Source: Spirogloea muscicola
Taxonomy: Eukaryota > Streptophyta > Zygnematophyceae > Spirogloeales > Spirogloeaceae
DNA length: 30,506 bases
Assembly: GCA_009602725.1 (NCBI GenBank)
Contig: WELB01000022.1
Span: 913,971 to 944,476 of the forward strand
Direction: 5' to 3'
Shown: positions 25,527 to 30,506 of the stretch, in pieces
Position numbering within the stretch: position 1 is the first letter of the stretch
How the letters are laid out: the number at the start of each line of letters is the position of its first letter
Made by a program: the position numbers and the translations under genes
The notes under the pieces: generated by a model
Databases searched by the model: none
Told to the model about the DNA's origin: nothing
What the model saw: only the letters and a program-made list of their open reading frames with translations

Positions 25527-25939
25527 GATCGACTTGCAGTACCTCCTCAGCTTGCTTTACCTAGCAGGTCCTTGAGCACTGCATCATTCGCAGTGTAATC
25601 ACTGTGCCACGTCAACCATGACCGTGGTCGTACACATAGCACAGCTGAGAATTTTGTGACTCAATTAGGGAGGTACATGAGTGTTGATTGAGCATCAGCT
25701 CCAAAACCAATCTGCATGCGAAATTGTCAACACAAAAATCCTCTTCCATAAGAGACCCATCTGTGCTGCTTGCTGGGAGATGAGCACCCTAGCATGCTCG
25801 CAACCAGAGGGATAGCAGACTTAGGACGAGTACAATCAGTACTCAATAGGTGGCAAAGTGTCGATCGGCTTGTGGCTAGCCCAAACCCGTGAGTGCCACC
25901 ACCAATCATCAACCCATAGAAGATAAAGTGGAGGCTATA
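25527..25939. other. Tail-to-tail intergenic region (ABC1K / TM protein)
   Basis: No gene seen. TGTAA at 25594-25598, 68 bases after the ABC1K stop, is a candidate poly(A) signal. Confidence 0.45.
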
Positions 25940-26339
25940 CTATGACTTCTTGCCAAAGCCTCTTGGGGAGCTTCGGTCCACCTTGTCTACTGGACTTCCA
26001 TCTGATCCCCTTGCTGGGGTGGCCTCCTTCTCCACGAACTTCTTTGCCTCTTGCTTCTCCTGCCAGTCTTTGTATGACAAGTACGCAACCTGGATATGTA
26101 CAGCAACCTTATTAGGATTGCAAGGCACGGGCAGTAGTAAATGGCAGCAAAGTGCAGAGCTTGCAGTCTGATTTGAATTTGATAGCATGACACATTGCAT
26201 GTTGGACCCGGATGCTTACGCCACCAGTGAGAACGATGAGTCCGACGAATGCTGACAGGAGGCCTATTTGGATCAGGACGCCTGTGGCATCCACAGTGGC
26301 AGCGGTGCCTGGTGGTACGATTTCGCCGGTGCCACCGGC
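25940..26339 (-). CDS. Small single-TM protein with charged C-terminal tail, probably plastid; C-terminal exons
   Basis: Two exons: complement(25940-26089, 26220-26339), joined in phase by a GT-AG intron. The product has a short stretch GGTGEIVPPGTAATVDATG and one TM helix (VLIQIGLLSAFVGLIVLTGG). A soluble helix (VAYLSYKDWQEKQEAKKFV) and a Ser/Lys-rich tail ending RGFGKKS follow. The layout, one TM helix preceded by a short polar segment and followed by a charged amphipathic helix, resembles small thylakoid proteins, but I cannot name the family. The upstream boundary at 26339 assumes an acceptor at CCCCAG; the frame also runs on to about 26408. The N-terminus is presumably the transit-peptide-like exon near 27225. 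Confidence 0.65.
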
Positions 26340-26960
26340 CTGGGGCGCCCAGAAATGGTGCACAACAGGCAGAAGAAGCACATACAGGTTCACGAATTGT
26401 ACAAACAAGCAACTAATAGGTACATTTGGTCGCTATCTGTTGGATGAGATTGACACAAGCATAGCAGCACTTGAGTCCTCCCTTGAGGAACTTTATGGAG
26501 CTCAATGGCACTCTGTCAAGAAGGAAGGCCTTGGCAACCGGGTGAGCACCTGAGCGTCCATGGCTGAGAAGAAGACCAGCAGACCGACTGGCGCCGCAAG
26601 AGCTGTGCACCTCATCAATGACAGCACCGGCGTCGACCGGGCCTCCTTGAGCTCTGCCCCTGCGACACCTCAACATCGGACTTCTTACACCTTAGCTCTG
26701 TGAGACTCGACCATCGAGGCCTGAGTCGGTGACCACCAGAAGACTGACCAGCAATTACGTGTGGCCTCGACCTCAAGAACGGCCATGCTGGTCAGACTCC
26801 AGGTTCTGGCAGGCACTAAGATGAGGAGGATCCACCTCGAGAGGAGGAGCTCGCAGAGGCGCAGGCCTCGGGCGCCACGCCGCCCTCCCTGGCCAGTCTG
26901 GCAGCGACTGCGGCCGGCGCAACCTGGAGCCGCCCAACATCGCCGCCTTCAGCTGGGCAG
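26340..26960. other. Probable intron/unknown exons between TM-protein exons and a transit-peptide-like frame
   Basis: No recognisable exon. A GC-rich segment at about 26820-26955 is open in several frames (minus strand after an acceptor-like TGCCCAG). I could not connect it in phase with either neighbour. Confidence 0.3.
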
Positions 26961-26994
26961 CAGAGCCCAACACGCACCGAATGTCGTGATCTAA

Positions 26995-27225
26995 TTAACG
27001 TATCGAAGGGCAGAGTGGCAGTGGGAGCACCGCAGTCTCGGCAGAGCGGCGCGGCGATCTCGGGGCCGGCGGCAATGCCGGTCGACAGCGGCCACGGCGC
27101 CGGGCCTGGCTGCCGGGCCCGGGCAACGGCAGCCGCAGAGCCGTGGCCGCTCCAGTGGGCGTCCGGCGAGCCCACGCCGCCGCCGGCGCCGCCGCGGCGG
27201 CTGGCGGCGCAGCCATGGCCGCCAT
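26995..27225 (-). CDS. Candidate first exon with transit-peptide-like sequence
   Basis: The minus strand from ATG 27225 reads MAAMAAPPAAAAAPAAAWAR, then RRTPTGAATALRLPLPGPGS, with many Arg, Ala, Ser and Pro and almost no acidic residues. That is the composition of a chloroplast or mitochondrial targeting peptide. It is upstream of, and on the same strand as, the TM-protein exons (25940-26339), so it may be their first exon. A possible donor is after ...SAETA (about 27031). The link is an inference and the exact end is unknown. Confidence 0.4.
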   Translation of the reverse strand: MAAMAAPPAAAAAPAAAWARRTPTGAATALRLPLPGPGSQARRRGRCRPALPPAPRSPRRSAETAVLPLPLCPSIR

Positions 27226-27406
27226 GGCTTGAGGAAGAGAAATGCGGCTGCTAATAATAAAGAATTGGCTGTAAACTGCCAGCCAGATGCATACAGGTGT
27301 TCATGACGGAGCCACAGGCTAGGCACAGGGCGCCCTCAGTAACCCCCGTGTCAGCAATAGGAAGTCAGATGAGCTGAGGGGAGAAAGAGCAACCCCGCTG
27401 CGCCAA

Positions 27407-27407
27407 N
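27407..27407. other. Single N, probable collapsed assembly gap
   Basis: Undetermined base immediately before a GC-rich coding-like exon (27409-27519), as at 21419. Confidence 0.6.
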
Positions 27408-27408
27408 G

Positions 27409-28672
27409 GACGTGCTCCTCGGGCGGCGCGCCAGGCGGCAGGCCCTCGCCGGCGCCGCCTTCGCCACCCTCGACGGCAACGGCGGCGGCGGCAACGACGG
27501 CGGCGCCGCCGGCGAGCAGGTGATGCCTCGCCCACGTGCGCTCTCCCGGCTCTCGCGGCTCATAGATGCGCCACCTTAAACCTGCGCGCTTAAACCCTGG
27601 AGGTTTAGACCCTCTGGGGTCAGATGTTGAAGCAAGCACTTGGCCCGTCAGCCGCTCGTCGACCATCATCGGGCTGCATGATCAGTGGAGCGACGAGATC
27701 CTTTTGAACCCCACAGAACCTGCAAAAGACCAAGTTTTGCTATTTAGGGTTCAGGTGAAGTTTCAGGGTTAGGATGTAGGTTAGGATTTAGAGATTAGGC
27801 TGAACCCCTGAGAATCTGTTATTGTAATGATTGTACTCCTCGACGCTGAGCTTTGGCAGTCCCTGGTCGTGCGGCTACGCTGCTCTGCTGCCACGGTTGA
27901 GTGAAGGTGTACGCTGCTCTGGCGGGCGCGCTGTTGGAGGCCGCGAAGCTGGACCTGCACCCCGCGGAGTTCCAGACCGCCCTCGCCGTAGACTATGGCG
28001 TCAGGTGCCTTGGTTGTCCCCTGCTCGGCTTGACCAACACCTCAACCGGAGCACTGGAGCCTAACCTCAACAATGCCCAATTTTTAGTAGACCCTCAAGC
28101 CATGTCCTGGTCGAGGCCACAGAAGCATACGTGACGTCGGCTTAGACATTATTTGCACGCCTCTCTCCATGAGCTTGCTCGAAGTGCTGTTCTCATCGTC
28201 AAGCCAGCGACCGCGGCAGTGAGAGCAGGTTGCAACCCCTGGCTGCGGTCTACGGCGAAAATCGTGGTGCGCTGCGACGACTCCTCCAGGAGCTTACCAA
28301 GGAGGAGAGTCCCCTGCCGCAGCTCACAGGTCGGCGCTCTGCCTCCGCTCTACTACGCAAGGTCACAAGCTTTCAACTCTGTTGTTTGTATCCCAGGCTG
28401 TCCAACACAGCCACAAGCTATGTCCAGGCGCGTCGTGTGAGCTGGAGCACCGGCTGTCAGAAGCGGGCGTCAAGGAGGACGTGTATCGCGTGATTCTGTG
28501 GCTGCGACGGTCCGCGGGCGCAGCGTCCACCACTGCAGCAGCCGAGGAGGACATCAAGCTGGCTTGCAGCGAAGCCCAGCTCCAGGACCTCCTTGCGGCT
28601 GTGCGGGACGCGTGCCAGTCCTTAGAACGGGCTGTGTCAAAATCCGTAAGTTTCGGTTCCGATGTCTCCTGA
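27409..28672 (+). CDS. COMMD3-like protein (COMM domain), 5' end lost at an N
   Basis: Exons: tentative 27409-27519, then about 27907-28004, 28229-28329 and 28428-28672. COMMD proteins form the Commander complex acting in endosomal recycling. The C-terminal COMM domain is diagnostic for COMMD3: DIKLACSEAQLQDLLAAVRD then ACQSLERAV matches the end of animal COMMD3 closely. The preceding PLPQLTGASCELEHRLSEAG fits its LP-WRLEY block. The N-terminal HN-type helix is VYAALAGALLEAAKLDL, followed by LAAVYGENRGALRRLLQEL. The junctions at 28004/28229 and 28329/28428 are in phase. The conserved Trp of the WRLE block is Cys here. The frame ends at TGA 28670-28672, but a perfect donor (GTAAGT) at 28646 could add another exon. 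The 27409 exon (DVLLGRRARRQALAGAAFAT) is assigned only by position and weak similarity. Confidence 0.75.
27743..27800 (+). repeat. Degenerate telomere-like repeats (TTTAGGG type)
   Basis: Contains TTTAGGGTTCAGG, TTTCAGGGTTAGG, GTAGGTTAGG and ATTTAGAGATTAGG in series. This resembles a decayed plant-type telomeric array within an intron or 5' region of the COMMD3-like gene. The complementary motif AAACCCT occurs at 27592-27598. Confidence 0.5.
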
Positions 28673-29352
28673 CCCTTTGCCCCAGAAGCTCGGCATCGAG
28701 ATGGTCCCTGCTCGCAGTGCCGTATTTCCATGACACAGCAGCTGCCTTCCTGTCCTCCCAAGAAGTAGCTTTGGACTGGGCTTCGGCGCTGCTGCACTGT
28801 GGTGATCTCTCATGACACTGAAGAGCAGCCAGGAGCAGGCAGGAAGACAGCTCGTCAGGTGAGCTTCATGCTCCTCAGAGCATGCTCTTACAGACATTCA
28901 ATCGAACAGAAGCTCAGAGCTTGACAGTCTTGCCTTGCAAGGGTTCCAGCTTTGACCTTTCAGCCATTGCAGAAGATAGACAGGACATGATCGTCAGTGC
29001 TTCTCGATAGTGTGTATCTGTCCCGTACAATCTCGATCAGAGATTATTGTATACTACAAGCAATTATTCAATGGCGTATTCTGTCAGGGGCTTCCATGCC
29101 TCTGTCATGGGACACCCTTCTGCCTCTGCGTGTCACTCACTCATTGCTGGCCAGCAATACACTGGCAATGCTGGGGTATGAACGACATCAGGGTGACTAT
29201 GCTGCAGATTGCTGTCCTCACACCTTTAATAGCTGGCTACCAGTTTACCATTGCTCTTCACTACAACAACAGCCAAAAAATGGTGCGAAGAGTTAGCTAG
29301 CTTTGCAAATTTACCAGTCGACATCGCGGGTTGCAGATGCACAGCATGGCTG
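28673..29352. other. Tail-to-tail intergenic region (COMMD3-like / PLAC8)
   Basis: No recognisable gene; the frames here are short and without family features. It should hold the two 3' UTRs. Confidence 0.4.
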
Positions 29353-30180
29353 TCAAGCCATGCGCTGTTGCTGGGGCGGGTAGGTGACGGTGTGGGTGCC
29401 ACCATCAAAGGCGGCGTGCCAGGGATCATGGCCACGGTACTTCAGCTCGCGGTACTCCTGGCACAGTGCGCACGGCATGCAGAGCCAGTGCACGCAGGCG
29501 TCGCCACACGGCTGCTCCGGCAGCCCGAACTTATGGCGCAGCCGCGTGCGGTAGGTGCACGAGTAGATGCACGCGCACTGCGTGAGCGCCCCCAGCAGGT
29601 ACCACAGCGCGGCGGCCGTGGGCCACGTCGTGCGGCCGCCGTCGATGGCGTCCGCCGCGAGGCCGAACGTGATGCAGGGCGCCCAGTAGGTCAGGCAGCA
29701 CACCGGGACGTCGTCGCAGCACGCGAGCAGGCCCGTCGTCCACTCGCCGCGCCGACTCACTCCTGCGGCTCCAACAACGAACGTCAGCGGCGGAGGCCCG
29801 GGCCCTCTGGCCCTGAAGCTGAGCTGACTTTCCAGGCGCTGCCGCGACGGCAACGACGCATGTCACTGGCTGCAGGGCGGTCGCTCGGCCGCCATGAAAG
29901 CCTCACCTTGGCGCCACTGCGGCGGCGGCGGCGGCTGCCCGTGCTGGTACGACCCATACGCCTCCTCCACCTTCCGAGGCACGTAGAAGTGGCTGGCCAG
30001 TCAGTGCCCGGCACAGCGACGGAGGCCTGGCGTTGGGGCTCCAGGCCCGCGCCACTGGCGACGGAGGCGCGAGGGAAGGCGGAGGAGGGGACGCACCGGC
30101 GGCGGGAAAGTGGGGTGATGGGCGGGGGCGCCGCCCGCCAGCAGCGGCTGCCGGTCGTCGGCAGGAGCGCCGGCGCCCAT
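29353..30180 (-). CDS. PLAC8-family cysteine-rich membrane protein (cell number regulator/PCR type)
   Basis: Exons: complement(29353-29762, 29907-29992) plus a probable first exon from ATG 30180 to about 30095. The family occurs in plants as PLANT CADMIUM RESISTANCE and cell-number-regulator proteins, which are plasma-membrane proteins linked to metal transport or organ size. Seen: a proline-rich lead (HGQPPPPPPQWR), the domain start GEWTTGLLACCDD, the hallmark VCCLTYWAPCITFGLAADAI, a hydrophobic stretch LWYLLGALTQCACIY, then LRHKFGLPEQPCGDACVHWL and CMPCALCQEYRELKYRG. All conserved Cys and the CQE-REL motif are present. The tentative first exon reads MGAGAPADDRQPLLAGGAP. A GT donor at 30096 leaves the wrong phase, whereas a GC donor two bases further on (30094) gives a consistent 193-aa protein. 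I regard that junction as unproven. Confidence 0.85.
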
Positions 30181-30428
30181 GGGAGAGCGCGCAGCAGCGC
30201 AGGCGGCGGCGGCGTGGCCCTCGAGCGCGGCCTGCCTGCCGCAGGGGCTCGGCGTCGAGGCCGCAGCGGGGGCGCAGGAGCAAGCGCGCAGGGTGGGGGC
30301 GAGGGCTCGGAGCTCACTGGCTATGGGCGGCCCTCTGGTGGGCGCCCACGTCCGCGCCTTAAACCCTGGCCTGAGCCTCGGACCCCTGGAGCACCCCCCC
30401 CAGCACGCCTCGGAGGCCGCCGCCAGCC
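30181..30428. promoter_or_regulatory. Short divergent promoter region between PLAC8 and the 30429 gene
   Basis: Only 248 bases separate the two proposed start codons on opposite strands. The region is very GC-rich and holds a telo-box-like AAACCCT at 30361-30367 within GCGCCTTAAACCCTGG; a similar GCGCTTAAACCCTGG is at 27586-27600. Confidence 0.4.
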
Positions 30429-30506
30429 ATGGCCGCGGCGGCGGCGCCGGCGCCGCCGCTGCCGGAGGCGGTGGAGGAGCGGCTGCTGGCGGCGCTGGCG
30501 GCGGGC
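30429..30506 (+). CDS. Start of an unidentified gene, cut by the window end
   Basis: ATG 30429-30431 in a good context (CCAGCCATGGCC) opens 26 codons reading MAAAAAPAPPLPEAVEERLL then AALAAG, to the window edge. It is an Ala-rich N-terminus with an amphipathic helix. There is too little sequence to assign a family. It resembles in style the expected N-terminus of a COMMD protein (SESVQ-type helix), but this is not evidence enough. Confidence 0.45.
   Translation, partial: MAAAAAPAPPLPEAVEERLLAALAAG

Noticed and set aside
29784-30317. 177-residue minus-strand frame upstream of PLAC8
   Set aside because: It is an Arg/Pro/Ser-rich shadow frame. The PLAC8 domain is in another frame with consistent splice phases.

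Overview
This is nuclear DNA from a photosynthetic green eukaryote (green alga or early streptophyte). The coding sequence is GC-rich and split by about 48 spliceosomal introns. It includes a carotenoid desaturase, a plant/cyanobacterial-type ABC1 kinase, an NPH3-family protein and a retrotransposon primer-binding site for initiator tRNA-Met. The NPH3 gene leans towards the streptophyte side. Some putative TGTAA poly(A) signals would also fit a chlorophyte, so I do not name a lineage. No bacterial or organellar operon structure is visible. Gene models were built by hand from reading frame, splice-site phase and recognised protein families.

Layout: (1) 96-3090 (+), 3' portion of an NPH3-family gene with a long low-complexity tail. 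(2) 3635-6365 (-), threonine aldolase, nine exons, complete. (3) 6793-8289, foldback/TIR-like mobile element containing two diverged inverted copies of a once-coding segment. (4) 8513-9013 (+), unidentified protein with an in-frame TGA. (5) 9014-10200, gene-poor and repeat-rich. (6) about 10430-16051 (+), ribophorin II (RPN2/Swp1), about 19 exons. (7) 16346-19059 (-), phytoene desaturase lacking its N-terminal FAD-binding exons. (8) 19836-21418 (+), 5' end of an LTR retrotransposon (putative LTR, PBS, gag), ending at a single N. (9) 21420-25526 (+), ABC1K atypical kinase, 12 exons, 5' end lost at the N. (10) 25940-27225 (-), small one-TM, probably plastid protein. (11) 27409-28672 (+), COMMD3-like gene whose 5' end abuts a second single N. 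(12) 29353-30180 (-), PLAC8/cell-number-regulator protein. (13) 30429-30506 (+), first 26 codons of a gene cut by the window end.

Apart from the 8513-10430 region, genes alternate strictly in strand, giving tail-to-tail pairs (NPH3/THA, RPN2/PDS, ABC1K/TM protein, COMMD3/PLAC8) and a compact head-to-head pair (PLAC8 and the 30429 gene). The genes do not form one pathway. They cover plastid functions (PDS, ABC1K, possibly the TM protein), ER N-glycosylation (RPN2), amino-acid metabolism (THA), endosomal COMMD function, and membrane or phototropism-type proteins.

The main oddities are an unusually high share of GC-AG introns (six well supported by frame and family alignment), a perfect 38-bp palindrome carrying a consensus 5' splice site on both strands, the foldback element and its dispersed repeat family, and two one-base N gaps that each sit at a gene's missing 5' end.
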